NCBI RefSeq assembly: GCF_000246945.1 | Contig: NZ_BAEX01000002.1 | Location: 1 to 64,000 of the forward strand | Length of the DNA stretch: 64,000 nucleotides | Source of the DNA: Myroides injenensis M09-0166 | Lineage (GTDB): Bacteria; Bacteroidota; Bacteroidia; Flavobacteriales; Flavobacteriaceae | Direction: 5' to 3' | Shown here: piece after piece, positions 54,371 to 63,766 of the stretch | Layout: each line of letters starts with the position of its first letter | Position numbering within the stretch: the stretch's first letter is position 1 | The notes under the pieces: generated by a model | The model's input: the letters and a program-made list of their open reading frames with translations, nothing else | Databases searched by the model: none | Told to the model about the DNA's origin: nothing | Program-made: the position numbers and the translations under genes

Positions 54371-54592
54371 ATGTTTTTTAATATGAAAAAGAGTGTTGTA
54401 GTACTATTAACTTTAGTCATTCTTTATAGTTTCTATAATTTTTATTTTGTAGAAGAAGAAGTGAGTATACTTGATTATCAGTTTTATTTAAAAGATATCA
54501 CTTTCTACGTTTATTTTTTAATCTCAGTATTTTTAGATTTGATTCTTGTATATTTTCTTTTTCGTAATCAAAAAGGGAGCACAATTATTTAA
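54371..54592 (+). CDS. Possible small two-helix membrane protein
   Basis: A 73-codon frame (or 69 from the ATG at 54383, MKKSVVVLL) with two clear hydrophobic helices (about 8-25 and 43-64) joined by an acidic loop (EEEVSILDY) and ending in RNQKGSTII. The charge distribution is sensible for a membrane protein. AT-rich noise can look similar, and no promoter or terminator was recognised. No family recognised. Confidence 0.4.
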   Translation: MFFNMKKSVVVLLTLVILYSFYNFYFVEEEVSILDYQFYLKDITFYVYFLISVFLDLILVYFLFRNQKGSTII

Positions 54593-54955
54593 GTGATTTT
54601 ATACAACTCGTTTTAGAGATTTTTTTTAAAATAGCGATGCTAATTCGATCATTTATTTATTAGTAATGCATTGGTTGATCATTCATTACTATTTTTATTT
54701 TTCTTCTTTCTTTGCACTTTTATTGTAAACTTGAGAACTAATTTTTCTCGAAAGTAAGTTTCTATTTATAGACATGCTTAGTCTTTAGTTAGTTATTGTT
54801 ACTTTATATATCTTTTATTATACTCATTTCTTTTAAGTCGTTGTACATATAACTTTTGACTTTGTGGTAGTTCTTGAATAAGAAATACCAGTATTCTAAT
54901 AACATTCTAATTTTTTTCTATAAGCTTTCTAATAGCCCGTAAAGCGGGCTTACTC

Positions 54956-54963
54956 TACTTTTG
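54956..54963 (+). promoter_or_regulatory. -7 element for the mgtC-mgtE transcript
   Basis: TACTTTTG, an exact TAnnTTTG match, just after the AGCCCG/CGGGCT hairpin. Transcription from here would start about 10 bases before the leader frame at 54980. Confidence 0.55.
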
Positions 54964-54979
54964 CCCCAACAAAAAATAG

Positions 54980-55072
54980 ATGATATGGACATTGAATCCT
55001 TTAAGAGAAAGTACAATTAATGATCCTACTGAAATTGTTGGTATAACTTATGTGCAATGTAGTAGGAGGTAA
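54980..55072 (+). CDS. Possible 30-residue leader peptide upstream of mgtC
   Basis: An open frame from ATG 54980 to TAA 55070-55072, ending 14 bases before the mgtC ATG. Its last codons are AGT AGG AGG TAA, so the tandem Arg codons are at the same time a perfect AGGAGGT Shine-Dalgarno. CCTACT at 55025-55030 can pair with AGTAGG at 55061-55066 and would mask part of that site. The layout resembles translation-controlled leaders of Mg2+ transport genes in enterobacteria. No homologue recognised. Confidence 0.3.
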   Translation: MIWTLNPLRESTINDPTEIVGITYVQCSRR

Positions 55073-55086
55073 AAAAAGAATGAGTT

Positions 55087-55782
55087 ATGACAATTACAGT
55101 ATTTATTTTAAGACTAGTGCTTGCTTTTTTTCTTGGTGCCATGATTGGTGCAGAAAGACAAGTAAGACAAAAAAGTGCAGGTTTAAGAACTAACACCTTG
55201 GTAAGCATCGGAGCAGCAGGATTTGTTTTAATGGCTTATCAAATTGGAGGAGATGCTACTGGCAGGGTGGCATCGTATGTAGTGAGTGGTATTGGTTTTT
55301 TAGGCGCTGGTGTCATCATGAAAGATGGATTTAGTATCAGAGGTCTAAATACTGCTGCTACGATTTGGTGTTCTGCTTCTGTAGGTACGATGTGCGGTGT
55401 AGGACTATGGAAAGAGGCTATCGTAATGGCAATATTAATCGTAATGGCACATTTGGTGCTTCGTCCAATAGGAACTTTAATGAATAAATTATCCTTTGAG
55501 TCTGAGCACGATTCTGCGGAAGTACATTACGAAATAGTAGTGGGGTGTAAAGAAGCAGTAGAAAACGATATCCGCATTATGGTGTTAAAGCATTTAAAAG
55601 GACAAAAAGATTTACAAATGCGTTCATTAAAAAGCTCTGATAATGGCAATCCAGCTTTTTCATATTTAAAGTTTGAGGTGTATTGCATAGGTAGAAAAGA
55701 TGAGGTATTAGAACAAATTGCACAAAAGGTTTCTTTAGAATTTGGTGTTTCTGAAGTGTCGTGGGAATTAACAACTTATTAA
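55087..55782 (+). CDS. MgtC/SapB-family membrane protein
   Basis: Inner-membrane protein of the MgtC/SapB family, involved in growth at low Mg2+ and, in pathogens, in inhibiting the ATP synthase. Four hydrophobic segments lie in residues 1-130, with the conserved GAMIGAERQVRQKSAGLRTNTLV (about 16-38) and GIGFLGAGVI motifs. A soluble C-terminal ACT-like domain spans about 145-231. The mgtE-like gene starts 19 bases after its stop, so the two form a magnesium-related operon. Confidence 0.88.
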   Translation: MTITVFILRLVLAFFLGAMIGAERQVRQKSAGLRTNTLVSIGAAGFVLMAYQIGGDATGRVASYVVSGIGFLGAGVIMKDGFSIRGLNTAATIWCSASVGTMCGVGLWKEAIVMAILIVMAHLVLRPIGTLMNKLSFESEHDSAEVHYEIVVGCKEAVENDIRIMVLKHLKGQKDLQMRSLKSSDNGNPAFSYLKFEVYCIGRKDEVLEQIAQKVSLEFGVSEVSWELTTY

Positions 55783-55801
55783 TCGTTAACATTGAGAAGG
55801 T

Positions 55802-57196
55802 ATGAAAAGAATGATAAGAGGAAATATGCAGTTACAAAAAATTGCAAAAGACTTTCAAGGTCTAGAGCAGATGATGACAATGATTCCTATGTTAAAGAAA
55901 ATGCCCATTATTGATATCAGCGAAACCTTATCACTAATGGATAATAAGGATTTGCTGATTATCTTAAATGAGTTTTCACTAGAAGAGCAAGGGGATATTT
56001 TTGCGGAGTTTGCATTAATAAAGCAACTTACTTTTTTTCAACAGATTAGTAAAAAGAGGTTTTCTAGAATTTTTGAGGAAATGCCATCGGATGCCAGAGC
56101 AGATTTATTCCAGATATTAACACAACAGGAGCAAATAGATTTATTGCCTTTTTTGTCCAAAAAGATTAGAGAAGATGTATTGGCATTGAGTACTTATCCG
56201 TCTGATACAGCAGGAGGTATTATGATTACTGATTTTGCTACAGTTTCTAAAGAGATGACTTGCTTTGAAGCTATACAAAAAGTAAGATTTGATGCCCCTT
56301 CTAAGAAGACTATCTATTATGTATATGTGGTAGATGAATCTAAAACACTTTTAGGCTTTATCACCTTAAAAGATTTGATTATCGCAGAACCCGATGATCT
56401 AGTAAGTGCACTATTGCATTCTGAATTTGTATTCGGTTTTGTAGAGGAAGCAAGCGAATTAATAGCAGCTAAAATTGATAAGTATGAACTTGTTGCACTT
56501 CCTATTCTAAACAATAAAAAACAATTAATAGGTATAGTAACACATGATGAGGCGATGGATGTGATTCAAGCTGAACATACTGAGGATATGGAGCGTTTCA
56601 TGGGGATAATGAGCAGTAATGAGGATACTGATTATAATAGAGCTTCTGTATTTAGCCATTTCAAAAGGAGAGTTGTTTGGCTTGTAAGTTTAGCATTAAT
56701 AGGAATATTTGCTGGATTAATTATTCATAAATATGAAGCTGCTTTATTGCAAGTGATTATTCTAGTGCTCTATATGCCTATGGTAGCAGGGACTGGGGGA
56801 AATGCAGGTAGTCAATCTGCTACCGTTATTATTAGAGCATTAGCATTGGGACAGGTTACGGTAAAGTCGTGGTTTAAGGTGCTGTGGAAAGAGACAAGGA
56901 TATCATTGATGTTAGCTTTTTGCCTTGGGGTATTAGCATTTGTCTTAGTAATGTTTTTGAGTTGGAGCAATATTGAAATACTTCCTTTCTCTATTGAGAA
57001 AATAGGTTTTGTCGTTGCGGTCTCACTTTCATTACAAGTTATCTCATCTACAATTATAGGAGCTACATTACCTCTTATTGTTAAGCGTTTTGGAGGAGAT
57101 CCTGCTGTTGTCGCTAGCCCTGCTATTGCAACTATTGTAGATATATCTGGATTGCTAATTTACTTTAGCATAGCTTCTTATTTTTTTAAGATTTAG
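55802..57196 (+). CDS. mgtE: MgtE-family magnesium channel/transporter
   Basis: Mg2+ channel gated by its own cytoplasmic domains. The N-terminal superhelical domain spans about 20-140 (DNKDLLIILNEFSLEEQGDIF), followed by a CBS pair at about 145-265 (YPSDTAGGIMITDFATVS, then the second CBS ending GIVTHDEAMDVI). Five membrane helices lie at about 290-464. The signature GTGGNAGSQSATVIIRALALG is intact. The pore-region Asp is present in ATIVDISGLLIYF. 464 residues. Last gene of the mgtC-mgtE operon; no clear terminator seen after it. Confidence 0.93.
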   Translation: MKRMIRGNMQLQKIAKDFQGLEQMMTMIPMLKKMPIIDISETLSLMDNKDLLIILNEFSLEEQGDIFAEFALIKQLTFFQQISKKRFSRIFEEMPSDARADLFQILTQQEQIDLLPFLSKKIREDVLALSTYPSDTAGGIMITDFATVSKEMTCFEAIQKVRFDAPSKKTIYYVYVVDESKTLLGFITLKDLIIAEPDDLVSALLHSEFVFGFVEEASELIAAKIDKYELVALPILNNKKQLIGIVTHDEAMDVIQAEHTEDMERFMGIMSSNEDTDYNRASVFSHFKRRVVWLVSLALIGIFAGLIIHKYEAALLQVIILVLYMPMVAGTGGNAGSQSATVIIRALALGQVTVKSWFKVLWKETRISLMLAFCLGVLAFVLVMFLSWSNIEILPFSIEKIGFVVAVSLSLQVISSTIIGATLPLIVKRFGGDPAVVASPAIATIVDISGLLIYFSIASYFFKI

Positions 57197-57403
57197 AATA
57201 GCATAGTTATTGATGTATTAAGAATAGGATAAATAAAATTAGATGAAAAGATATAGATTTCGTTGTGATTTAAGTCCATACGGGTAAAATTGGATGCATA
57301 TTTTGTTAATATTCATTAGATGTTTCATAACTTTATAAGAATTGAAGTTTTCGACATCTTTTTTGAAAAAATAAGAAATTTTATAATTTAAAAATCATAC
57401 ATA

Positions 57404-58519
57404 ATGGCTAGAAAAATACATATTATCGGTATTTTAAGCTTGAGCGTCTTATTGAGTTTTTGTTCTGATAAAAAGGAACAAAGTGGTGAAGCAGCTCAAT
57501 ATCAAGTAGAAAATCAAGTGATAACTCTTACCGAAAATTCTAATATTAAAAGTAGAATAAAAGTAACATCTGTAGAAGAAGAAGATTTTACATTTGACTT
57601 GGTAACTGCGGGAGTAGTAAAAGCAATTCCCAACCATTATGCTGAGATAGCATCTCCATTTTCTGGACGAATAATCAAATCTTTTATAAAGTTAGGTCAA
57701 AAGGTAAAAGTGGATACACCATTATTTGAAGTATCATCACCAGATTATTTTGACGCTCAGAAAGATTATTTTGACTCTAAACAAGAATATAAACAAGCCT
57801 CTCTAAACTTAAAAAGACAAGCTGATTTATTAGAAAATGGTGTAGGAGTAAGACAAGAATATGAAGAGGCTGAAACTGAAAACTCAATTGCAAAAGCTGC
57901 TTTTGAGAATGCTACAGCGGCTATTAAGATATATAATGTCAATCCAAATACTTTAGTTCTTGGTCAACCATTAATAGTACGCTCACCTATAGATGGCGAG
58001 ATACTTGAAAATAATATAGTATTAGGTCAATACATTAATGATGATGCAGAACCTGTAGTGAAGATTGCTGCCTTGAATAAAATTTGGATTGTAGGAAAAG
58101 TAAAAGAGAAAGATATTCAACACTTGGCAAAACTTAACAAAGTACAAGTAGAATTATCTGCCTATCCAGATCAACCTATTGTAGGTACTATCTATCATAT
58201 AAATGAAATTGTAGATGAAGAAACAAGAAGTATCGATGTTTTGATTGAAGCAGATAATGATACGAGAGTATTAAAACCTGGGATGTACGTGAATGTTCGC
58301 TTCATCGACCAACCCGAAAAAGTAATATTAGTTCCTTCGCGTGCTGTATTACAAGGAGAGGATAGTTCATTTGTCTATGTTGAGGTAAGCCCTAACTCTT
58401 ATCAGCAGAAGAATATTGAAGTAGGGGGAGTTTCAGGTGATAAAACGGTTGTACTTTCTGGGCTAAACAAAGGCGATAAAGTTGTATATGAAGGTGGAAT
58501 CTATTTGCCTAAACTGTAA
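57404..58519 (+). CDS. RND efflux periplasmic adaptor lipoprotein (CzcB/CusB-like)
   Basis: Membrane-fusion protein that links the inner-membrane pump and the outer-membrane channel. Lipoprotein signal with C20 (LLSFC). A barrel-sandwich half-motif (AEIASPFSGRIIKSFIKLGQKVKVDTPLFEV) precedes a helical hairpin at about 115-165. The matching lipoyl half (RSPIDGEILENNIVLGQYI) and a beta-barrel (KIWIVGKVKEKDI...VGTIYHI) follow. 371 residues. First gene of a four-gene efflux operon; the pump starts 21 bases after its stop. Confidence 0.9.
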   Translation: MARKIHIIGILSLSVLLSFCSDKKEQSGEAAQYQVENQVITLTENSNIKSRIKVTSVEEEDFTFDLVTAGVVKAIPNHYAEIASPFSGRIIKSFIKLGQKVKVDTPLFEVSSPDYFDAQKDYFDSKQEYKQASLNLKRQADLLENGVGVRQEYEEAETENSIAKAAFENATAAIKIYNVNPNTLVLGQPLIVRSPIDGEILENNIVLGQYINDDAEPVVKIAALNKIWIVGKVKEKDIQHLAKLNKVQVELSAYPDQPIVGTIYHINEIVDEETRSIDVLIEADNDTRVLKPGMYVNVRFIDQPEKVILVPSRAVLQGEDSSFVYVEVSPNSYQQKNIEVGGVSGDKTVVLSGLNKGDKVVYEGGIYLPKL

Positions 58520-58540
58520 TAATCAAAAAAACAAAACAAG

Positions 58541-61500
58541 ATGAAAAAAAGTATAATAGATATAGCTATTCACAAAAGATGGCTAGTTGCTGCTTTATTT
58601 GCATTGCTATGTATTTTTGGATATTATTCATGGAAGCAACTATCTATTGAAGCTTACCCAGATATTGCAGATACAACTTCTCAGGTAGTAACTCAAGTAC
58701 CTGGTTTAGCAGCTGAAGAAATAGAACTTCAGATTACTATTCCTATTGAGCGTGCATTAAATGGGATGCCGGGAATGCACGTAATGCGTAGTAATAGTAC
58801 GTTTGGATTATCAATGATTACAATCGTTTTTGAGGATGGTGTAGATGATTATTTTGCAAGACAGCGAATTCAAGAGCGATTAAATGGTGTCGAACTTCCA
58901 TACGATGCAGTTCCAGAATTAGATCCATTGACATCGCCTATTGGGGAGGTATATCGCTATATTATAGAGGGTGATGGATACAGTTTACGCGAATTGACAG
59001 ATTTACAAAACTTTGTCATTATTCCTAAGCTAAATCAAGTTTCTGGAGTAGCAGAGGTAACTAATTTTGGAGGAATTACTACTCAGTTTCAAATCGAGTT
59101 AGATCCTCGTAAGTTAGAACAATACGATTTATCGCTGAGCGATATAACTGAAACTATTGAAGAAAATAACGTTAACTCTGGAGGAAGCGTATTGACTAGA
59201 GGAGATTTAGGTTATGTGGTTCGAGGAATAGGTTTAGTAAAAGATTTAGAAGACTTAGGAAAAATTGTAGTAAAGGCAGAAAATGGTATTCCAGTATTCT
59301 TAAATGATTTAGGACGTCTGAAATATGGAAATGTAGAACGTAAGGGAGTTTTAGGATATAGTGATAGAGAACGTGATTATTCTGATAGTATTGAAGGTAT
59401 TGTTCTGTTATTAAAGGGAGAGAATCCATCTGTTGTACTTGAAAAAATCCATCAATATGTCGATGAATTGAATAATGGACTTTTACCAGAAGGGGTAACT
59501 ATTCATACTTTCTTAGATCGTACCGATTTAGTAGATACTACCTTACATACTGTTTCGACTACGTTAATAGAGGGAATCAGTTTAGTAGTTATCGTATTAA
59601 TTGTGTTCTTAGGAAGTTGGAGAGGTGCATTATTAGTAGCTATTACTATTCCTGTATCGTTGCTTTTTGCATTTATTATGATGCATTTTACTAATATTCC
59701 AGCGAACCTTCTTTCATTAGGAGCGATTGATTTTGGGATTATTGTAGATGGTGCAATCGTAATGATGGAGTCTATACTCAAGAAGCGAGAAGATAATCCT
59801 GAGGAAGAATTAAAAGAGAAATCAATAGCGCAACGCGTAAAAGAAGTAGCAAAACCTGTGTTTTTTGCAACAGTAATTATTATTACTGCTTATTTACCTC
59901 TTTTTGCTTTTGAACGTGTAGAGAAAAAATTATTTACACCGATGGCATTTACTGTAGGGTATGCTTTAATAGGTGCATTATTAGTCGCATTGATATTAAT
60001 ACCTGGACTGGCCTATGCTGTTTATCGCAAACCAAGAAAGATTTATCACAATAAATGGTTAGAAAAACTTACTGCTTTATATCACAATCGAATTATCAAA
60101 ATTATCAGTAAGCCAAAGCAAGTGTTTTTGCCTATCATTATTATTTTGGTTATTACAGTAGGATTAACTGCAAAAGTGGGTAAAGACTTTTTACCTCCAT
60201 TAGACGAAGGATCAATTTGGTTACAAGTTACTTTACCTCCTGGAATTTCATTAGAGAAGTCTAAAGAACTAAGTGATACATTACGAGCTCGCACGATGAA
60301 ATATGATGAGGTAACCTATGTTATGGTACAAGCAGGTCGTAATGATGATGGGACAGACCCTTTTACGCCATCGCATTTTGAATGTTCAGTAGGTATTAAG
60401 CCTTATAAAGAATGGCCTAGTGGGAAAACTAAAAATGATTTAATTGAAGAATTAGCAGCTGAGTACGAAACATTACCTGGATTTACAGTAGGATTTGCTC
60501 AGCCGATGATTGATGGTGTGATGGATAAGATTTCTGGAGCACATAGTGAGCTTGTGGTAAAAGTATATGGTGAAGATTTTCACGAGACAAGACGTATTGC
60601 TAACGAGGTTTTATCAACTCTTAAGACAGTAGATGGAGCAGTGGATTTAGCCATTGATCAAGAACCACCTTTACCACAGTTACAAATACATGCTAATAGA
60701 GATAAGATTGCGCAGTATGGATTAAATGTTTCTGATGTTGCGGAATTAATTGAAGTAGCAATAGGGGGGAAGGCAATTTCTCAGATTTTCATAGGTAATA
60801 AAGTATATGATATTAGTGCTCGCTATACGGAAGAGAGTAGAAATACTCCAGAGAAAATAGCAGGTTTAATGTTGACTTCTAGTACAGGTGCGAAAATACC
60901 ACTGTCACAAGTAGCAGATGTAAAAACGAGTACAGGTGAAAGTACAATAACTCGTGAAATGAATAGACGTCATTTAACGGTTAAACTAAATGTTCGTAAT
61001 AGAGATTTAGCTTCCTTGCTGAAAGAGGCACAACAAAAGATTGAAAGTAATGTGCAATATGACCATGAGAAATTCCATATCGAATGGGGTGGACAGTTTG
61101 AAAATCAGAATCGTGCTTATAGTAGATTGGCTCTTATAATACCATTGACTCTATGTTTAATGTTTGTATTGCTATATGGAGCATTCGGTCAATTCAGACA
61201 AGCAGGTTTATTAATGATTGTCGTTCCATTAGCATTATTTGGAGGAATGTTAGCACTTAATATTAGAGGAATGTCTTTAAATGTTTCTTCTGCAGTTGGA
61301 TTTATTGCACTATTTGGTGTAGCTATTCAGAATGGTGTGATCATGATATCTCATATCAATGACTTGCGCAGAAAGGGATATGCACTTAAAGAAGCAGTTA
61401 TGAATGGTGCTGAACAGCGCTTTAGACCTGTATTAATGACAGCGACTGTGGCTGTGTTAGGATTGTTCCCAGCTTCAATGGCGACAGGAATTGGATCAGA

Positions 61501-61651
61501 TGTTCAACGACCTTTAGCTACAGTAATAGTATATGGATTACTATTTGCAACAATATTAACCTTATTTGTATTGCCAGCACTTTATTATATGGTTGAGCGC
61601 AAATGGGGAAAGGATAGTGATTTTGTTAAGAACGAATTAGAAGAAAATTAG
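58541..61651 (+). CDS. Heavy-metal RND efflux pump (CzcA/CusA family)
   Basis: Proton-driven inner-membrane pump of 1036 residues with 12 transmembrane helices and two large periplasmic loops. The first loop opens with EAYPDIADTTSQVVTQVPG. The TM4 motif DFGIIVDGAIVMME carries D397, D403 and E410. In the family this DFG..VDGA form marks Zn/Co/Cd or Ni-type (HME-1) pumps, unlike the Met-rich Cu/Ag pumps. That points to divalent cations, as an inference. The TolC-type gene follows after 7 bases. Confidence 0.93.
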   Translation: MKKSIIDIAIHKRWLVAALFALLCIFGYYSWKQLSIEAYPDIADTTSQVVTQVPGLAAEEIELQITIPIERALNGMPGMHVMRSNSTFGLSMITIVFEDGVDDYFARQRIQERLNGVELPYDAVPELDPLTSPIGEVYRYIIEGDGYSLRELTDLQNFVIIPKLNQVSGVAEVTNFGGITTQFQIELDPRKLEQYDLSLSDITETIEENNVNSGGSVLTRGDLGYVVRGIGLVKDLEDLGKIVVKAENGIPVFLNDLGRLKYGNVERKGVLGYSDRERDYSDSIEGIVLLLKGENPSVVLEKIHQYVDELNNGLLPEGVTIHTFLDRTDLVDTTLHTVSTTLIEGISLVVIVLIVFLGSWRGALLVAITIPVSLLFAFIMMHFTNIPANLLSLGAIDFGIIVDGAIVMMESILKKREDNPEEELKEKSIAQRVKEVAKPVFFATVIIITAYLPLFAFERVEKKLFTPMAFTVGYALIGALLVALILIPGLAYAVYRKPRKIYHNKWLEKLTALYHNRIIKIISKPKQVFLPIIIILVITVGLTAKVGKDFLPPLDEGSIWLQVTLPPGISLEKSKELSDTLRARTMKYDEVTYVMVQAGRNDDGTDPFTPSHFECSVGIKPYKEWPSGKTKNDLIEELAAEYETLPGFTVGFAQPMIDGVMDKISGAHSELVVKVYGEDFHETRRIANEVLSTLKTVDGAVDLAIDQEPPLPQLQIHANRDKIAQYGLNVSDVAELIEVAIGGKAISQIFIGNKVYDISARYTEESRNTPEKIAGLMLTSSTGAKIPLSQVADVKTSTGESTITREMNRRHLTVKLNVRNRDLASLLKEAQQKIESNVQYDHEKFHIEWGGQFENQNRAYSRLALIIPLTLCLMFVLLYGAFGQFRQAGLLMIVVPLALFGGMLALNIRGMSLNVSSAVGFIALFGVAIQNGVIMISHINDLRRKGYALKEAVMNGAEQRFRPVLMTATVAVLGLFPASMATGIGSDVQRPLATVIVYGLLFATILTLFVLPALYYMVERKWGKDSDFVKNELEEN

Positions 61652-61658
61652 CATCAAA

Positions 61659-62957
61659 ATGAATGTATTTAAAAAATATATAAGTGTAGGTTTGGTGATG
61701 ACTTTTTTGGGAAGCTCATTGTATGCGCAAGAACTGCATACAGAGCTTTCTCCAAGAAAGAGCCCATTAACTTATCAGGAGTTTATTGCTAAAATGGCAA
61801 CAAACAATCTTAGTTATGCTGCAGAAAAATTCAATATTGATATTGCAGAAGCAGAGGTTCAAGCTGCAAAGGTATTTCCTGATCCAGAGTTGAGTTTTGG
61901 TTGGTTTGACAATCAGCAAAATAGAATGCAAATGGGATATGGCTTTGAGGCGGAATTGTCTTGGGATTTAGAGTTAGGAGGAAAACGAAAAGCTAGAAAA
62001 AACTTAGCACTTGATCAGAAGTTATTAGCAGAACTTGAATTGCAAGAGTTCTTCCAAACATTAAGAGCAGAATCCACAATAGCTTTCTTAGAAGCAATGC
62101 AAAATAAGATGCTTTATGATATACAGAAAGACTCTTATGAGTCGATGTTGCAAGTTGCAAAATCAGATAGTATACGACATAATCTAGGTCAAATAAGTAG
62201 AGTAGATGCTATACAAAGTAGATTAGAAGCTAAATCAATGTGGAATGAATTACAGGATGCAGATGATACGTGGGAAAATAGTCTAATCGAAATAAGAAAT
62301 ATTATAAGTGTACAGCGACACGATTCTATTTATATTCCAGAAGGCAACTTTGGTAAGTTTGATCGTCTATTTAATTTAGATGATTTAATAGTGACTGCGC
62401 AGAATAATAGAGTAGATTATCTAGTAGCAAAACAAAATAAAGTTGTCGCTGCTCGTCAGGTTGCTTTAGCAAAAGCAGAAAGAGTAATTGATTTGGGGTT
62501 GAATGTTGGGGTTGAGAATAACTCTTTCGTTAAAAATGCGGTAGCCCCTACACCAGGTAATACAGTGGTCAAAGCTGGAATATCAGTTCCCCTTAAGTTT
62601 TCTAATAGAAAAGAGGCAGGGTTAAAGACAGCCTTATATGAAGAGAAACAGGCTGATCTTGAATACACAATGGTTGAGCTAGAACTTGAAAAGGAGATTA
62701 CACAAGCTTTCAGAAATTATCTTACCAAGCAAAAACAAATACAACGTTTTGAGAAGGGAATGTTAGCTGAAGCAAAAGAGGTTTTTGAAGGGATGAAGTA
62801 TAGCTATCAAAGAGGAGCTAGCAGTTTATTAGAGGTGTTAGAGGCTCAACGAACTTACAATGAAACACAACAGTCTTATGCAGAGACATTATTTGGATAT
62901 GCAGAAGCTTTGGTTGAGTTAGAGAAAGCAGTTGGAATTTGGGATATTGATTTTTAA
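61659..62957 (+). CDS. TolC/CzcC-family outer-membrane efflux protein
   Basis: Outer-membrane channel of the efflux complex. Signal peptide 1-23 (GSSLYAQ), then two long coiled-coil repeats typical of OEP proteins (about 45-225 and 250-430). The pattern IDIAEAEVQAAKVFPDPELSFGW starts the first repeat, and KYSYQRGASSLLEVLEAQRTYNETQ closes the second. 432 residues. Follows the pump gene and precedes a small barrel gene by 12 bases. Confidence 0.9.
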   Translation: MNVFKKYISVGLVMTFLGSSLYAQELHTELSPRKSPLTYQEFIAKMATNNLSYAAEKFNIDIAEAEVQAAKVFPDPELSFGWFDNQQNRMQMGYGFEAELSWDLELGGKRKARKNLALDQKLLAELELQEFFQTLRAESTIAFLEAMQNKMLYDIQKDSYESMLQVAKSDSIRHNLGQISRVDAIQSRLEAKSMWNELQDADDTWENSLIEIRNIISVQRHDSIYIPEGNFGKFDRLFNLDDLIVTAQNNRVDYLVAKQNKVVAARQVALAKAERVIDLGLNVGVENNSFVKNAVAPTPGNTVVKAGISVPLKFSNRKEAGLKTALYEEKQADLEYTMVELELEKEITQAFRNYLTKQKQIQRFEKGMLAEAKEVFEGMKYSYQRGASSLLEVLEAQRTYNETQQSYAETLFGYAEALVELEKAVGIWDIDF

Positions 62958-62969
62958 GAGAGTAAGACT

Positions 62970-63671
62970 ATGAAAAAAATTATATTGAGTTTGGCATTAC
63001 TAATAGGATTTACTGTTAGTGCTCAAGAAATAAATGATGATAGTAAAGGTAGAACTACTTTTGCAGTTAAAGCAGGATGGTTACAATCTACTTTAAAAGG
63101 GAGTGATGTAGATTACTTAGCAATAGATGGAAAAATCGATAAACGCAATAATTTCTTTGCAGGTGTTAGCGTAGATAATAGTTTAGGACAGTATTTTGGG
63201 TTAAAACACGAACTTTTTTATCAGAATTATGGTGCTGGATTTAAAAGAGAACTAGATGACAAAATATTTGATGCTAAATTAGAGATGCATAGTTTAAAGC
63301 TTCATCCAATTAGTGCTGTATTTAAAATCGAAGGCTTTCAGATTTATGCAGGACCTTATGTAAATATGCTTTTGTATTCTTCAATAACATCGATTGATGA
63401 AGAGGGGAAAAAATATAAAGATCACGGAATATTTGGTACTACAGAGGATGATCAAGAAGATAGCAAATATTTGCAGAAGATGGATTATGGTATTGTAGCT
63501 GGATTAGAATATCAATTCAAGTTTGGATTAATTGTAGGAGCTCAATATTCAAGAGGGTTTGCATCTATTTTTGACAACTCTAATACCTTTGGAGTAGAAG
63601 AAAATACTGGAGCCAATGATTTCAAAATCTATAACGAGAGTTTCAACGTATTTTTGGGCTATCGATTTTAA
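62970..63671 (+). CDS. Outer-membrane beta-barrel protein of the efflux operon
   Basis: 233-residue protein with signal peptide 1-18 (FTVSAQ), alternating amphipathic strands and a C-terminal FLGYRF, as in PorT-like/OmpA-like barrels. It is the fourth gene of the efflux operon, 12 bases after the TolC-type gene, and not a usual czc component. Function unknown. The operon ends with the palindromic terminator after it. Confidence 0.82.
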   Translation: MKKIILSLALLIGFTVSAQEINDDSKGRTTFAVKAGWLQSTLKGSDVDYLAIDGKIDKRNNFFAGVSVDNSLGQYFGLKHELFYQNYGAGFKRELDDKIFDAKLEMHSLKLHPISAVFKIEGFQIYAGPYVNMLLYSSITSIDEEGKKYKDHGIFGTTEDDQEDSKYLQKMDYGIVAGLEYQFKFGLIVGAQYSRGFASIFDNSNTFGVEENTGANDFKIYNESFNVFLGYRF

Positions 63672-63706
63672 TAGATAAGCATTGCTAGAAAAAGAAAATC
63701 TACTAA

Positions 63707-63755
63707 ATATAAACGGGTGATTAAGTTAACTTAATCACCCGTTTATATTTTATAA
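63707..63755. terminator. Bidirectional palindromic terminator
   Basis: A perfect 19-bp inverted repeat centred on GTTAAC (63707-63725 with 63730-63748), with A/T-rich flanks, between the efflux operon and the convergent HAD gene. Confidence 0.85.
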
Positions 63756-63766
63756 GATAGGAAGAT

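Larger units (their letters stand above)
54593..55086. other. 494-bp region upstream of mgtC
   Basis: AT-rich up to about 54930. Then there is a small hairpin AGCCCG/CGGGCT (54934-54950), a -7 element TACTTTTG (54956-54963), a 30-codon leader frame (54980-55072) and an unusually strong Shine-Dalgarno sequence (55064-55070). No other gene seen. Confidence 0.6.

Noticed and set aside
55080-55193. 37-codon frame starting at ATG 55080, at ideal spacing from AGGAGGT
   Set aside because: It overlaps the well-conserved MgtC N-terminus out of frame and has no hydrophobic or conserved pattern. The Shine-Dalgarno more likely serves mgtC, despite the 16-base spacing.
58541-61651. Copper/silver specificity for the RND pump
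   Set aside because: The TM4 motif is DFGIIVDGA with acidic residues, not the form seen in CusA. No methionine-rich adaptor or Cu chaperone gene is adjacent.
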